Assembly (NCBI GenBank): GCA_016716435.1
Contig: JADJWI010000008.1
Location: 749,501 to 813,500, forward strand
Origin: Acidobacteriota bacterium
Lineage (GTDB): Bacteria > Acidobacteriota > Blastocatellia > Pyrinomonadales > Pyrinomonadaceae
DNA: 64,000 bases
Direction: 5' to 3'
In this document: positions 7,358 to 16,301 of the stretch, one piece after another
How positions within the stretch are numbered: the stretch's first letter is position 1
How the letters are laid out: every line of letters begins with the position of its first letter
Program-made: the position numbers and the translations under genes
Notes under the pieces: model-generated
The model's input: only the letters and a program-made list of their open reading frames with translations
The model's database searches: none
What the model was told of the DNA's origin: nothing

Positions 7358-8311
7358 TTGAGTCGTTTTTCCACACCTAGTTCGCTATACGTTTTGCTCT
7401 GGATCACCGCTGTGCTCGCAGGGGCCACAGGCGTTTCTGGACAATCGAATAAGATCACAACAATTCATTATGGCGATCGTATAGAGATCGACGTGCTCGG
7501 AAGTTTTGAGTTTGATTGGCGAGGCGGAATCAACCCGGAAGGATTTCTCGATGGGTTTGACCGTGTTGAGGAGCAAGTTTATGTCCTCTGCAGGACAGAA
7601 GCTGAGGTGGCTGCCGAGGTCGCCCGGCTCTATTCGCGGTTTCTTCGCGAACCGGTGGTTACGGTTAGGATAATCGATACATCAGGCCGGCCGAACGTAT
7701 TCTTGACGGGCGGCGTGCGAAATCCGCATAGATTTCGGCTTGCGAGGCCGGCAAGCCTTCAGGAGCTTCTTGTCTTGAGCGGCGGATTGACCGAGCTAGC
7801 GAGCGGTGAGATCACACTTTTTCGGCGTCCGGACACGAGCTGTGACCCAGCTTCAAACGGCGATCGTTCGCCGCAGACGTTGCGAATCAAGATCAGCGAC
7901 ATCCTCGCCGGCGACCCTGCGGCGAATCCGCAGGTCTTGACCGGCGATATCGTAGATGTGAACGAAGCGTCCCCTATCTATGTGATCGGTGGTATTGCGA
8001 GGCCCGGCCGACAGCTTTTTCGCTCCGAGCTAACGCTTTCGCGTGCTGTGGCCGCCGCCGGAGGGCTGGACAAGAATGCCGTGGCGTCGCGAGTTGTAAT
8101 ATACAGGCGTGAGGGCGGGACCGGTTCGATAATCGAGGCGGACCTGGAAAAGATCGCGTCGGACCCAACCGCTGACGTTGAGCTAAAACCCTACGACGTT
8201 GTGGATATCGGTATCAGAGGCCTGGAACGGAGACAATTTTCGCCAGTCGTCGAGGGCTTTGGAGCCGCAGCGGTTCCACGAGAGGAACTTCCGCTAAGGG
8301 TCATAGATTAA
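7358..8311 (+). CDS. SLBB-domain polysaccharide export protein
   Basis: Secreted protein of 317 residues with a signal peptide (about 1-28, ending near GVSGQ). It then has a Poly_export-type domain (about 33-120, beginning with a YGDRIEIDVLG pattern) and two SLBB-like units (about 120-200 and 205-280, with FLTGGVRNPHRF and YVIGGIARPGR). Wza-type proteins of this class form the outer-membrane or periplasmic channel for capsule or exopolysaccharide. No glycosyltransferase or tyrosine kinase partner lies nearby. The start is TTG at 7358, behind AAGGAA. The protein is shorter than full Wza and lacks an obvious lipobox. Confidence 0.85.
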   Translation: MSRFSTPSSLYVLLWITAVLAGATGVSGQSNKITTIHYGDRIEIDVLGSFEFDWRGGINPEGFLDGFDRVEEQVYVLCRTEAEVAAEVARLYSRFLREPVVTVRIIDTSGRPNVFLTGGVRNPHRFRLARPASLQELLVLSGGLTELASGEITLFRRPDTSCDPASNGDRSPQTLRIKISDILAGDPAANPQVLTGDIVDVNEASPIYVIGGIARPGRQLFRSELTLSRAVAAAGGLDKNAVASRVVIYRREGGTGSIIEADLEKIASDPTADVELKPYDVVDIGIRGLERRQFSPVVEGFGAAAVPREELPLRVID

Positions 8312-8403
8312 ATTTGATCTCGTCGGATTGAAAGCAAACGTTGTAAAGAGTTCCCGAATCAGTTTATTATTATAGATTGCCGTCAATTCTACGGCATTTT
8401 GTT

Positions 8404-8616
8404 ATGGCTGAAAAGAGAAAGCTTAGCAGGCGGATGTCCGCCCTTATTTGGTTGGTCGGAGTAGCGATCGTGATCGGTGTTCTCATTGCGACGCACCAGA
8501 TCGCTATGATCTATCTTCTGGCGACCGTTGCTTTGGTGGTATTGCTCCTGATCGTGGCATTTTCCGATCTCGAGAACATTGATCGCCAGGATATAGCTGG
8601 TTCGGAAGCGGACTAG
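8404..8616 (+). CDS. Small two-helix membrane protein
   Basis: Unrecognised 70-residue protein starting MAEKRKLSRR at the ATG at 8404; a TTG-started extension from 8377 is possible but unsupported. A basic N terminus is followed by two transmembrane helices (about 14-33 and 36-55) and an acidic tail (DLENIDRQDIAGSEAD). By the positive-inside rule both ends are cytoplasmic. The metalloprotease gene begins 24 bases downstream, so the two may be co-transcribed. Confidence 0.6.
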   Translation: MAEKRKLSRRMSALIWLVGVAIVIGVLIATHQIAMIYLLATVALVVLLLIVAFSDLENIDRQDIAGSEAD

Positions 8617-8640
8617 GTATTTTCTCGGCGGTTCGTTTTG

Positions 8641-9957
8641 ATGAAACGAAGCCTTAAAAGTTTTTTGCTCCTGGCAGTGCTGATCGTGGGCACTCACATG
8701 GGCTACGCCTCATCGTTCGATGCGGATTCGGGCAGTATTCCTGACCTGCGGTGGCGCGGAAACACGATCCGCATTGGCATTTCGACATCGCTGACCGACG
8801 AAAGTCCGTCGATAAAGCGGGGAAGCGATGCAGCGGCCGCAGTCGAGCGTAGCTTGCAACGGTGGGCCGAAGCAGCGGGCATTAGCATTCAGGTCTTTCA
8901 GACCTCGATCGAAAACGTCAGTCCGTCGGGGCCGCGAGGCGATGGCGTTTCGCTCATCACTATTGCTTCTACATCGGAGAACACCCTCGTATTCAACAAG
9001 AACGGAAACCAACTTCCGGCCGCCACGCGGATATTTTTCGACCGCAGCGGCAATATCTCCGAGGCGGATATCGTTCTCAACGCGAGTCACCAGTTCTCGA
9101 CCGACGGAACATTTGGCACCTATGACCTCGAGACAGTTTTGATGCACGAGGTCGGCCACTTGCTCGGGCTTGATCACGCCCCAACCGTAGGCAGCCTGAT
9201 GTGGCCGCAGATAAGCCGCAACGGCCTCTTTTCTGTCAATTCTTTTTTCCGACGTGAGCTTTTAGAAACTGACGTAGCATCTGTTCGCGAGATCTACCGC
9301 TCGGAGACGGGCGACGAAGGATCCTCCGGATCGGTCGAGTTGAAAATTTCCGTTGGCAAGATCAAGGCCAGTGAGGCCGGATTCATTTGGCTTGAAGATG
9401 CCGTCAGCGGCAAACTCGTCACGACTGTTTCGATCCCTTCGGATTCCGACAACATACAACTTCGTTCAGTACCCGAGGGAACCTATAACGTTTTCTTTTC
9501 AAATGCGGATTCCGATGGCATAGGCAGCGGGCAAACGATTGGGACCGTTGACGTAACGAACGGCGAGCCTAGCGTTTTTAAGATCGTCGGAGAGGCATCA
9601 ACCGGTTCCGCAACACTTATCGGCCTCAACGGCGAGACGACGGCTCTTAGCTTGCCCCTGAACGCCGGCAAGACCTTTTCCGTCTCCATGGTGCTGACGG
9701 AAGAAATGGACCTCCGACCCGTTCTTTATTCGTATTCTCGATATATTGTCGTCGACGAAAGTAACATTCTGCCAACGAAAGACCCGCTTGGGCGTGCCGT
9801 CGCGATTTTTGACGTTACGATCTCAGAGGACGCCCCGAACGGGGCCTATTCGCTCTGCACTATCAACCGCACCGGCGGCGAAGCCTGTTTTCCCGGAGTT
9901 TTTTCCATTTCCGGCCATCAAAACCCGTGGTATAAGCGGGACTTCTCAAAATATTAA
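8641..9957 (+). CDS. Secreted matrixin-type zinc metalloprotease
   Basis: Secreted protein of 438 residues with a signal peptide (about 1-24, ending near GYASS). The catalytic domain (about 35-220) has the metzincin zinc signature HEVGHLLGLDH (His169, Glu170, His173, His179) and a following Met-turn (SLMWP, Met187), as in matrixin/M10-like peptidases. The last 200 residues are beta-rich repeats that look like Ig/Calx-type modules and may bind substrate or surface. The TTG codon just before the ATG at 8641 is not needed. The target is unknown. It is well formed, with all three zinc ligands and the catalytic Glu present. Confidence 0.85.
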   Translation: MKRSLKSFLLLAVLIVGTHMGYASSFDADSGSIPDLRWRGNTIRIGISTSLTDESPSIKRGSDAAAAVERSLQRWAEAAGISIQVFQTSIENVSPSGPRGDGVSLITIASTSENTLVFNKNGNQLPAATRIFFDRSGNISEADIVLNASHQFSTDGTFGTYDLETVLMHEVGHLLGLDHAPTVGSLMWPQISRNGLFSVNSFFRRELLETDVASVREIYRSETGDEGSSGSVELKISVGKIKASEAGFIWLEDAVSGKLVTTVSIPSDSDNIQLRSVPEGTYNVFFSNADSDGIGSGQTIGTVDVTNGEPSVFKIVGEASTGSATLIGLNGETTALSLPLNAGKTFSVSMVLTEEMDLRPVLYSYSRYIVVDESNILPTKDPLGRAVAIFDVTISEDAPNGAYSLCTINRTGGEACFPGVFSISGHQNPWYKRDFSKY

Positions 9958-9998
9958 GAAAAGTTTAAAAACTTCTTCCATTTTTTTCCGATATTGTG

Positions 9999-10004
9999 CA
10001 TAAT
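9999..10004 (+). promoter_or_regulatory. Candidate -10 box of the leader RNA
   Basis: CATAAT (5 of 6 to TATAAT) places the transcription start near 10010, exactly where the first hairpin of the structured RNA begins. The -35 region is AT-rich and not clear. Confidence 0.4.
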
Positions 10005-10009
10005 CGAGG

Positions 10010-10213
10010 CGTTCACCTCCCCGGTGAACATCGGTCCGCAAGGGGTGAGGACTTGCGGCCAAAACGGGCGGCGGTGTGGGAGACGCCGCCCATTTTCTTG
10101 TGCGGCTCCTGATTCGCGGCCTTCCTTCGGAGCAATTCACGGCAACTTTGAGAACTACATTGCCGATCCACTTTGGGATTTGACCCACTGTGGTATATCC
10201 TCACAGTGTTTTT
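10010..10213 (+). promoter_or_regulatory. Structured leader RNA, riboswitch-like (unassigned class)
   Basis: This stretch lies in a 355-base gap without a gene and folds into consecutive hairpins. Hairpin 1 is GTTCACC/GGTGAAC (10011-10029, loop UCCCC). Hairpin 2 is GGTCCGCAAG/CTTGCGGCC (10033-10060, loop GGGUGAGGA). Hairpin 3 is GGGCGGCG/CGCCGCCC (10066-10091). A rho-independent terminator stands at 10186-10213. The hairpin 2 segment GTGAGGA (10045-10051) is perfectly complementary to TCCTCAC (10198-10204) in the loop and 3' arm of the terminator. Pairing there would open the terminator. The CCCC of loop 1 could also pair with the GGGG at 10042-10045. The APC permease starts 100 bases downstream. 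I do not recognise the class. A free small RNA is the alternative. Confidence 0.6.
10186..10213 (+). terminator. Rho-independent terminator upstream of APC permease
   Basis: CACTGTG (10186-10192), an 9-base loop, CACAGTG (10202-10208), then TTTTT. It lies 100 bases before the permease start, so it would cut off that gene unless read through. This fits an attenuator. Confidence 0.85.
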
Positions 10214-10312
10214 CCCGCGGCGCATCTATTTGAATGCCCGTGGCTGGCGGCATGGTTGAAAGAAGAGCTGTTTCTCGCATATTTGGTTGAGAAGCGGTTC
10301 TTTTGATTTTTT

Positions 10313-12316
10313 ATGGCTCTGAAAAAGCGCGGCAGGCTCGGCCGGTGGATGTTTGAAGGCGTCCCGGAGGTCGAAGGTCCTCACGAACCTGAAGGCCGCC
10401 ACCGGAAGCACTCCTGGTGGCAGGTGATGTGCCTAACGGGCGTCGACTATTTCTCCACACTCGGCTACCAGCCGGGAATTGCTCTGCTTGCCGCAGGTGC
10501 CCTATCTCCGTTCGCTACGCTTGTTCTTGTCTTGCTAACGCTTTTCGGGGCGTTGCCGATGTATCGCCGCGTTGCCGAGGAAAGCCCGCATGGCGATGGT
10601 AGCATTTCAATGCTCGAACGGCTCCTTTCGCGTTGGAAGGGCAAGATGTTCGTGCTTGCCCTGCTCGGCTTTGTAGCGACGAGTTTCATCATCACCATCA
10701 CCCTTTCCGCCGCTGATGCGACCGCCCATATCATCGAGAATCCCTTTGTAGTCAAGAATTTACAGTTTCTGCACCATGAGGTGATCGTTACGTTGGTCCT
10801 TATCGTCCTGCTCGGCGCGGTGTTCCTTCGCGGCTTCAGCGAAGTTATCGGGATCGCCGTCGGCATCGTCGTTGTTTTTCTGGGACTCAACCTCGTCACC
10901 ATAGGAGTCGGCGTTTATCAGATCTTTTGGATCCAACCGGACATCGTGCCGAACTGGAGCGCTCTTCTTTGGTCGCAGCCGAACGTCAACGGAAGCATCT
11001 TCATGCTCATTGCGGCATCGCTGCTTACCTTTCCAAAACTTGCACTCGGGCTCTCGGGGTTTGAGACCGGCGTGGTCGTCATGCCGCTTATCAAGAGCGA
11101 TGTCGAGGTCCAAAAGTCGCAGCTTGTTGCCTTTCATTCGACGCAGGTCGATCACTCTGAAGCACCGGACGACATAAAGGCTCATATCGAGGGACGCATC
11201 CGCGGCGGCAAAAAGCTGCTTACCGGTGCGGCCGTGATAATGAGCTTTTTCCTGATCGGTTCGAGCATTATCACGACAATGCTTGTCCCGCAATCGGAGA
11301 TCGGCCCCGGTGGAAAGGCTTACGGCAGAGCTATAGCGTATCTCGCCCACGAGTATCTCGGGCCGGGCTTCGGTACGGTATACGACCTTTCGACGATCGC
11401 CATTCTCTGGTTTGCCGGTGCATCGGCGATGGCCGGTTTGCTTAACATAGTGCCTCGCTACCTCCCGCGATACGGCATGGCTCCCGATTGGGCAAGGGCG
11501 ACGCGTCCGCTTGTGATCGTTTTCACGGCGATCTGTATCGTTGTCACCATCTTTTTTGAAGCAAGCGTTTCGGCCCAGGGCGGAGCCTATGCGACCGGCG
11601 TCTTGATGCTGATGACCTCGGCCGCCGTCGCGGTCACCATCTCGTCGAGGCGAAAGAAAGAGAAGCGATGGGTTGGGTTTCTGATCATTACGCTGATATT
11701 CGCCTACACGACCATCGCGAACATGATCGCCCAGCCGAGTGGAATCCAGATCGCGACACTCTTCATCATTGGCATAATCGTTACGTCGTTCATTTCGCGT
11801 GCTCTGCGGACGACTGAACTCCGGATCGACGAGATCGAATACGACGAGACAGCGCTCGAGTTCATCAAGGAAATGGCCGAGGGCGACATCCGCATTGTCA
11901 CCAACCGCCGTGAGGTCGGCAATGTCGTCGAATACCGTTTCAAGGAGCATGAAAAGCGGATCGACAACCACATCCCTTCGACCGACCCGGTGATCTTTTA
12001 TGAGGTCGACCTCGGAGACGCGTCGGAGTTCATTGGCACAATGGCGGTTCGCGGCGTCGACGTTGACGGCTACAAAATTCTGCGGACAGAATCACCGGCA
12101 GTACCGAATGCGATCGCGGCTCTTTTGCTCGACCTTCGCAATCGCACGGGCAAGATTCCGCATGTCTATTTCGGCTGGAGCGAGGGTAACCCGATAATGT
12201 ACCTCGCCCGCTACATACTCTTCGGCGAGGGCGATACAGCGCCCGTTACGCGTGAGATATTGAGGCAGGCGGAATCGGACCCAGAACTCAGGCCGAATGT
12301 TCACGTCGGTGGTTAA
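10313..12316 (+). CDS. APC-family permease with C-terminal cytoplasmic domain
   Basis: Transporter of 667 residues. After a basic, soluble N-terminal 35 residues come about twelve transmembrane helices (about 45-500). The first carries the unwound-helix pattern GVDYFSTLGYQPG typical of APC-superfamily porters. A soluble C-terminal domain of about 165 residues follows (from about 500, with ELRIDEIEYDETALEFIKEM), which may be regulatory, as in some potassium and amino-acid porters of this superfamily. The substrate is unknown: amino acids or a cation are both possible. It starts with ATG at 10313, behind a structured leader RNA with a terminator, so transcription is probably controlled by attenuation. 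Confidence 0.85.
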   Translation: MALKKRGRLGRWMFEGVPEVEGPHEPEGRHRKHSWWQVMCLTGVDYFSTLGYQPGIALLAAGALSPFATLVLVLLTLFGALPMYRRVAEESPHGDGSISMLERLLSRWKGKMFVLALLGFVATSFIITITLSAADATAHIIENPFVVKNLQFLHHEVIVTLVLIVLLGAVFLRGFSEVIGIAVGIVVVFLGLNLVTIGVGVYQIFWIQPDIVPNWSALLWSQPNVNGSIFMLIAASLLTFPKLALGLSGFETGVVVMPLIKSDVEVQKSQLVAFHSTQVDHSEAPDDIKAHIEGRIRGGKKLLTGAAVIMSFFLIGSSIITTMLVPQSEIGPGGKAYGRAIAYLAHEYLGPGFGTVYDLSTIAILWFAGASAMAGLLNIVPRYLPRYGMAPDWARATRPLVIVFTAICIVVTIFFEASVSAQGGAYATGVLMLMTSAAVAVTISSRRKKEKRWVGFLIITLIFAYTTIANMIAQPSGIQIATLFIIGIIVTSFISRALRTTELRIDEIEYDETALEFIKEMAEGDIRIVTNRREVGNVVEYRFKEHEKRIDNHIPSTDPVIFYEVDLGDASEFIGTMAVRGVDVDGYKILRTESPAVPNAIAALLLDLRNRTGKIPHVYFGWSEGNPIMYLARYILFGEGDTAPVTREILRQAESDPELRPNVHVGG

Positions 12317-12321
12317 CTTCC

Positions 12322-12708
12322 TTACTGGTGCGGCGGCAGGAGCGAAGGGTTGAGTTCGAGGTAACACGAGCGGCAATAGACCGGACGGCCCTGCGAGGGA
12401 TAGAACGGAACGGTCGTATTGCATCCGCATTTGGCACAAGCGACCAGGACCTCGATCCGTTGTTTGACGCCAAGCTCATGAGCAGCATTGATCGCGGCTA
12501 TCCGCTCATTTTTTGCCTGCTTGCAGGGTTTGCACCGCTTTGGCGGGTTTTGGAGGTTCTTGTCGTAGAAGAACTGCTGTTCACCGACGGTCCAAACGAA
12601 ATCGCTGTGGCAATCCATGCAGTTGATCGTTTGGTCGGTAAATTGTGGTTCTTCAGCACTTGCCTGTAAGGGGGCGCTGAATGAATCTGAAAAGCCGTTA
12701 TCTGACAT
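12322..12708 (-). CDS. Double zinc-ribbon protein
   Basis: Soluble 128-residue protein with two zinc-binding parts. The first (about residues 30-65) has CMDC and CKPC knuckles around a FVWTVGEQQFFYDK core, as in the zf-trcl family. The second (about 90-118) has CAKCGC and CRSC and ends with a GRPVYCRSCY pattern shared by CxxC_CxxC zinc ribbons of this bacterial group. The function is unknown; such ribbons usually bind nucleic acid or protein. The gene converges on the APC permease with 5 bases between stops. Confidence 0.8.
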   Translation of the reverse strand: MSDNGFSDSFSAPLQASAEEPQFTDQTINCMDCHSDFVWTVGEQQFFYDKNLQNPPKRCKPCKQAKNERIAAINAAHELGVKQRIEVLVACAKCGCNTTVPFYPSQGRPVYCRSCYLELNPSLLPPHQ

Positions 12709-12959
12709 ACCCTACCTCTTAATCGTCAATGAAAATCAAGATCGCAGCCTGATAAACGCGACCGGCAGCCGAACCGTAAGTGGTCGGGAAGTGTTGAAAT
12801 TGCCCTTTGTCACAATTGCCGGCATCCGGGAGAACAGGCAAATTTGTGTAGGGAGCGGGCCAAGCGGGAACAACGTCTGAACTTATAAAATTAGCTAATG
12901 CATGTCAAGGATGTGCGATTTGAATTGACCCAGGTTCTCTGTAAAGATTGTCGGAGCGT

Positions 12960-14231
12960 ATGAAGATTCTAGTTATCGGTTCGGGCGGCCGCGAACACGC
13001 CATATGTTACACCTTTCAACGGAGCCCGAGGGTCGAAAAGGTCTATTGTGCAAACGGCAATGCCGGGATCGCGTCCATCGCCGAATTGGTCGACATCAAA
13101 CCGGACGAGATCGATCGCCTCGCCGGGTTTGCCGAGACTGAAGGCATTGATCTTACCTTCGTCGGAGGCGAGACGGCTCTTGCCCTCGGGATCGTCGATG
13201 CGTTCGAATCTCGAGGGTTGCGTATCATCGGAGCTTCGAAGGCAGCGGCAAGGTTGGAGGCGAGCAAGTCGTTTGCAAAGGATTTCATGCAGAGGCACGG
13301 CGTCCCGGCCGCTGATTATGCGGTTGCGGCATCGCCGACCGAGGCGATAGAAATACTTGAAAGCGGCCGATTTAGCGATGCATCAACTCCGGTCGTCGTA
13401 AAGGCAGATGGCCTTGCGGCCGGCAAAGGCGTCGTCGTTGCCCGCGAACGCTTGGAAGCGATCGAAGCCATCAATGAATTAGAGACACTGGTCGGAGCAG
13501 AGGCGGCTTCGACCATCGTTCTCGAGGAATGTCTTTTCGGCCGCGAGGTCTCGCTCATTCTTTTTGCCGACGGCGAAAGCTTCTCCCTAATGCCGCCGAC
13601 GCGTGACCATAAACGTATCGGCGAGGGCGATACGGGCCCGAACACCGGCGGCATGGGCACATTCACAGCCGACGCTTTGCTAACGGCCGAGCAGCGTGAG
13701 CTGATCGTTGACACGATAGTCAGCCCGACTCTTAGGGGCTGTGTTGATGATGGTTTTCCGTTTCGCGGCATACTCTTTCTGGGGCTGATGATGACGGACG
13801 CCGGCCCAAAGACGCTCGAATACAACGTCCGCTTCGGCGACCCCGAGACGCAGGCGATATTGGTTCGGCTTGAGTCCGATCTCGTGGAGATCTGCGAAGC
13901 AATGCTAGAAGGGCGGCTAGCTGATATGGAAATCAAATGGCGAGCGGGTTCCTCCGCATGCGTCATCCTGGCAGCAGAGAACTATCCGGCAAAGCCGCGG
14001 ACGGGCGATGTTATTACCGGCCTTGATTCGGCGGTAGCTCGCGAGGACGTTGTAGTATTTCACTCAGGAACGAAGCTCAGCGAGAGCGGCGAGTATCTGA
14101 CCTCCGGCGGGCGTGTGCTTGGCGTTACCGCGGTCGGCGATGCTCTGGCGTCGGCGCTTGAAAAGGCCTATGCGGCAGCCGCGGAGATCTCCTGGCCCGG
14201 AATGCAGTTCAGGCGCGATATCGGGAAGTGA
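12960..14231 (+). CDS. purD: Phosphoribosylamine--glycine ligase
   Basis: GAR synthetase, the second step of purine synthesis: it joins phosphoribosylamine and glycine with ATP in the cytoplasm. The 423-residue length is standard. The N domain begins MKILVIGSGGREHAI. The ATP-grasp part carries VVKADGLAAGKGVVV, and a conserved RDHKR and NTGGMG follow (about residues 215-235). The C domain has VRFGDPETQA. The ATG at 12960 has GGAG only 3 bases ahead; a TTG four codons earlier is less likely. It converges on aroC with a 6-base gap. No other purine gene is in the window. Confidence 0.97.
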   Translation: MKILVIGSGGREHAICYTFQRSPRVEKVYCANGNAGIASIAELVDIKPDEIDRLAGFAETEGIDLTFVGGETALALGIVDAFESRGLRIIGASKAAARLEASKSFAKDFMQRHGVPAADYAVAASPTEAIEILESGRFSDASTPVVVKADGLAAGKGVVVARERLEAIEAINELETLVGAEAASTIVLEECLFGREVSLILFADGESFSLMPPTRDHKRIGEGDTGPNTGGMGTFTADALLTAEQRELIVDTIVSPTLRGCVDDGFPFRGILFLGLMMTDAGPKTLEYNVRFGDPETQAILVRLESDLVEICEAMLEGRLADMEIKWRAGSSACVILAAENYPAKPRTGDVITGLDSAVAREDVVVFHSGTKLSESGEYLTSGGRVLGVTAVGDALASALEKAYAAAAEISWPGMQFRRDIGK

Positions 14232-14237
14232 GAAGAT

Positions 14238-15395
14238 TCAATATTCCGCGACGCTTTTCTGATACGACTCGAAATTGCGGAGCATTTCATCAAGCGAATC
14301 GCCGCCGAATTTCTCCCGCATCGAGTTCGCAAGCACAACCGCCAGCATCGCTTCGCCGATGACACCCGCAGCGGGGACAGCGGTAATGTCAGAGCGTTCA
14401 AAAGCGGCTGGCGACTCTTCCTTCGAATCTATATCGACTGAGGTCAACGGCTTTCGGAGCGTCGAGATCGGCTTAAGATATCCGCGGACGCGAAGCTCCT
14501 CGCCATTCGTGATCCCGCCTTCGAGCCCGCCTGCCCGGTTTGTTTTGCGGACGAGGCCGGCGTAGATCTCATCGTGGACCTCCGAGCCGAAACGGCCCGC
14601 ATTCGCGACGCCCTCACCTATCTCAACCGCCTTCACCGCGTGGATCGACATTATCGCCCGGGCGATGCGGCCATCGAGCTTTTCTTCCCACGAAGTGTGC
14701 GAGCCGAGCCCTATCGGCAGCCCGTGGGCAACGACCTCAAAAATACCGCCAAGTGTGTCGCCATTTGCCTTTGCTTCATCGACCAGGGCGACCATTTGAG
14801 CCTCGACATCTTTATCGACGCAAGCGAGTGGGGCATCCGCGGCAATCGCGGTAATCTCTTCCCACGAAGCATTTATCGGCGTTTCAGGCACCGAGCCGAG
14901 CTTTGCGACATGGCTGCGGACCGCGATCCCGAACGCGGCGAGGAGTTGTTTGGCGACGGCACCCGCCGCGACGCGTGCTGCCGTCTCGCGGGCGGAGGCG
15001 CGTTCCAGGATGTCGCGGAGGTCGCGTGTTTGGTATTTTTGTCCGCCGGCGAGGTCGGCATGTCCGGGCCGCGGCCGCTTTACGATCCGCGGGTTCCTCG
15101 GCTCGGCGTCGAGTGCATCGGCGGACATCACTTCCTGCCAATGGACAAAATCGCGGTTCTCGATCGTCAATGCGATCGGCGAGCCGAGAGCCCGGCCGTG
15201 TCGCACGCCTGAGAGCACTTGGACGGCATCGGACTCGATCTTCATCCTGCCGCCGCGGCCATAGCCCTGCTGCCTCCGCCAGAGCTCAAGGTCGATCGCC
15301 GCTTTGTCAAAAGGCAATCCCGCCGGAACGCCCTCGATTATCACCACCAAAGCCGGGCCGTGCGATTCGCCTGCTGTTGTAAATCTGAAGTTCAT
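14238..15395 (-). CDS. aroC: Chorismate synthase
   Basis: Converts 5-enolpyruvylshikimate-3-phosphate to chorismate using reduced FMN; the last step of the shikimate pathway. At 385 residues it has the normal length. Signature regions are GESHGPALVVIIEGVPAG near the N terminus, GRGGRMKIE, RPGHADLAGGQKY, RASARETAARVAAGA and the C-terminal VPAAGVIGEAM. It overlaps the upstream DMT transporter by 4 bases (ATGA type), so the two are probably coupled. Chorismate also feeds PabB at 21.8 kb. Confidence 0.97.
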   Translation of the reverse strand: MNFRFTTAGESHGPALVVIIEGVPAGLPFDKAAIDLELWRRQQGYGRGGRMKIESDAVQVLSGVRHGRALGSPIALTIENRDFVHWQEVMSADALDAEPRNPRIVKRPRPGHADLAGGQKYQTRDLRDILERASARETAARVAAGAVAKQLLAAFGIAVRSHVAKLGSVPETPINASWEEITAIAADAPLACVDKDVEAQMVALVDEAKANGDTLGGIFEVVAHGLPIGLGSHTSWEEKLDGRIARAIMSIHAVKAVEIGEGVANAGRFGSEVHDEIYAGLVRKTNRAGGLEGGITNGEELRVRGYLKPISTLRKPLTSVDIDSKEESPAAFERSDITAVPAAGVIGEAMLAVVLANSMREKFGGDSLDEMLRNFESYQKSVAEY

Positions 15396-16282
15396 TCGTT
15401 CGCTTTAAGCTCGCGGACACGCCGCCTGAAGACGATAAGGCCGATTCCAGAGAGGATCAGAAGCCCGCCGATCAGCGTTTGCGGCGGAAGAGTCTCGCCG
15501 AGAAAAATGTTGCCGACCAACACCGCAATCAGCGGCGTGACCAGCGAGATCATCATCGCCTTTGTCGATTCTATCCTCGCAAGAAGCCAGTAATAAAGCC
15601 AGAAAGCGGCAATCGTCCCAGCAATTGAGAGATAAAGCACGGACGCGACCGCCCGCGTGCTCCAGTTATGTTGAAATGGTGAGCCCTCAACAGCAAGCGC
15701 ATAGATCACGAGCGGCGGCAGCCCGCAGAGCATCTGCGAAAGAAGGATCATTGCCGGGTCGATCCCGACCGCCTTTGCCTTGACCAGAATCGACGCCTGT
15801 GCCGCAGCATAAGCTCCAACGACGATTGCAACGGAACCTGCGAATGCCCGTGCACTTTCCACCCGAAGCTGGTCTATAAAGATAATGCCGACCCCGACGA
15901 TGCCGATCAGAACGGCGATTATTTTGAGCGGAGTAATGCGTTCGCTCGGCAGAAATATCCACGCGAGCACTAGGCCAAAGACCGTTATCATCGCCTGCAA
16001 AACGGCGGCGAGGCCCGAGGTAATGTGTTGCTCCGCCCAAAAGACCGTGCTGTAGTTTACGGAAAATTGCAGAACACCTGTCAACGCGATCAATATCCAT
16101 TCGCGGCGGCCCTGCGGCCACGCGATCCGCGCAAAATAAACGACCGGCAAAAGAAGTACCGCGGAGAGAAGAAAGCGGCTGACGGCGAAGGTGATCGGCG
16201 GAAGGTCCTCGAGCCCGATCTTGATGAAGATCCATGTCGTTCCCCAGATCAGGCAAAGTATCAGCCAAACGAAGATCTGCAT
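15392..16282 (-). CDS. EamA/DMT-superfamily transporter
   Basis: Membrane protein of 296 residues with about ten transmembrane helices arranged as two EamA repeats (about 3-135 and 148-285). The N-terminal pattern LIWGTTWIFIKIGL is typical of the drug/metabolite transporter superfamily. These carriers export or import metabolites such as amino acids; the substrate cannot be read from the sequence. It lies between rsmD (19-base gap) and aroC (4-base overlap) on the same strand, in one apparent operon with recG and rsmD. Confidence 0.9.
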   Translation of the reverse strand: MQIFVWLILCLIWGTTWIFIKIGLEDLPPITFAVSRFLLSAVLLLPVVYFARIAWPQGRREWILIALTGVLQFSVNYSTVFWAEQHITSGLAAVLQAMITVFGLVLAWIFLPSERITPLKIIAVLIGIVGVGIIFIDQLRVESARAFAGSVAIVVGAYAAAQASILVKAKAVGIDPAMILLSQMLCGLPPLVIYALAVEGSPFQHNWSTRAVASVLYLSIAGTIAAFWLYYWLLARIESTKAMMISLVTPLIAVLVGNIFLGETLPPQTLIGGLLILSGIGLIVFRRRVRELKANE

Positions 16283-16301
16283 AAAGTTACTCCGCCGGCC
16301 G

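Larger units (their letters stand above)
9958..10312. other. Gene-free region holding the leader RNA
   Basis: This 355-base gap between the matrixin-type protease and the APC permease has no reading frame I can support. It holds an AT-rich promoter part (9958-10004), the structured RNA (10010-10213) and about 100 bases of leader with no clear ribosome site before the permease ATG. Confidence 0.7.

Noticed and set aside
10010..10213. Assignment of the leader RNA to ydaO (c-di-AMP) or guanidine-I riboswitch
   Set aside because: The conserved blocks of those classes (such as GACAGCUAACCUCG, or CUAGGGUUCCG with GGUCCGAGAG) are missing; only a few bases resemble them.
10760..11971. 403-residue frame antisense to the APC permease
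   Set aside because: Its composition (very many Asp/Arg/His, no domains) is that of a reverse-strand shadow of a membrane-protein gene.
13316..13966. Long frame antisense to purD
   Set aside because: Ser/Arg-rich shadow of a well-conserved gene.
14574..15212. 212-residue frame on the plus strand over aroC
   Set aside because: Shadow of chorismate synthase; no family resemblance.
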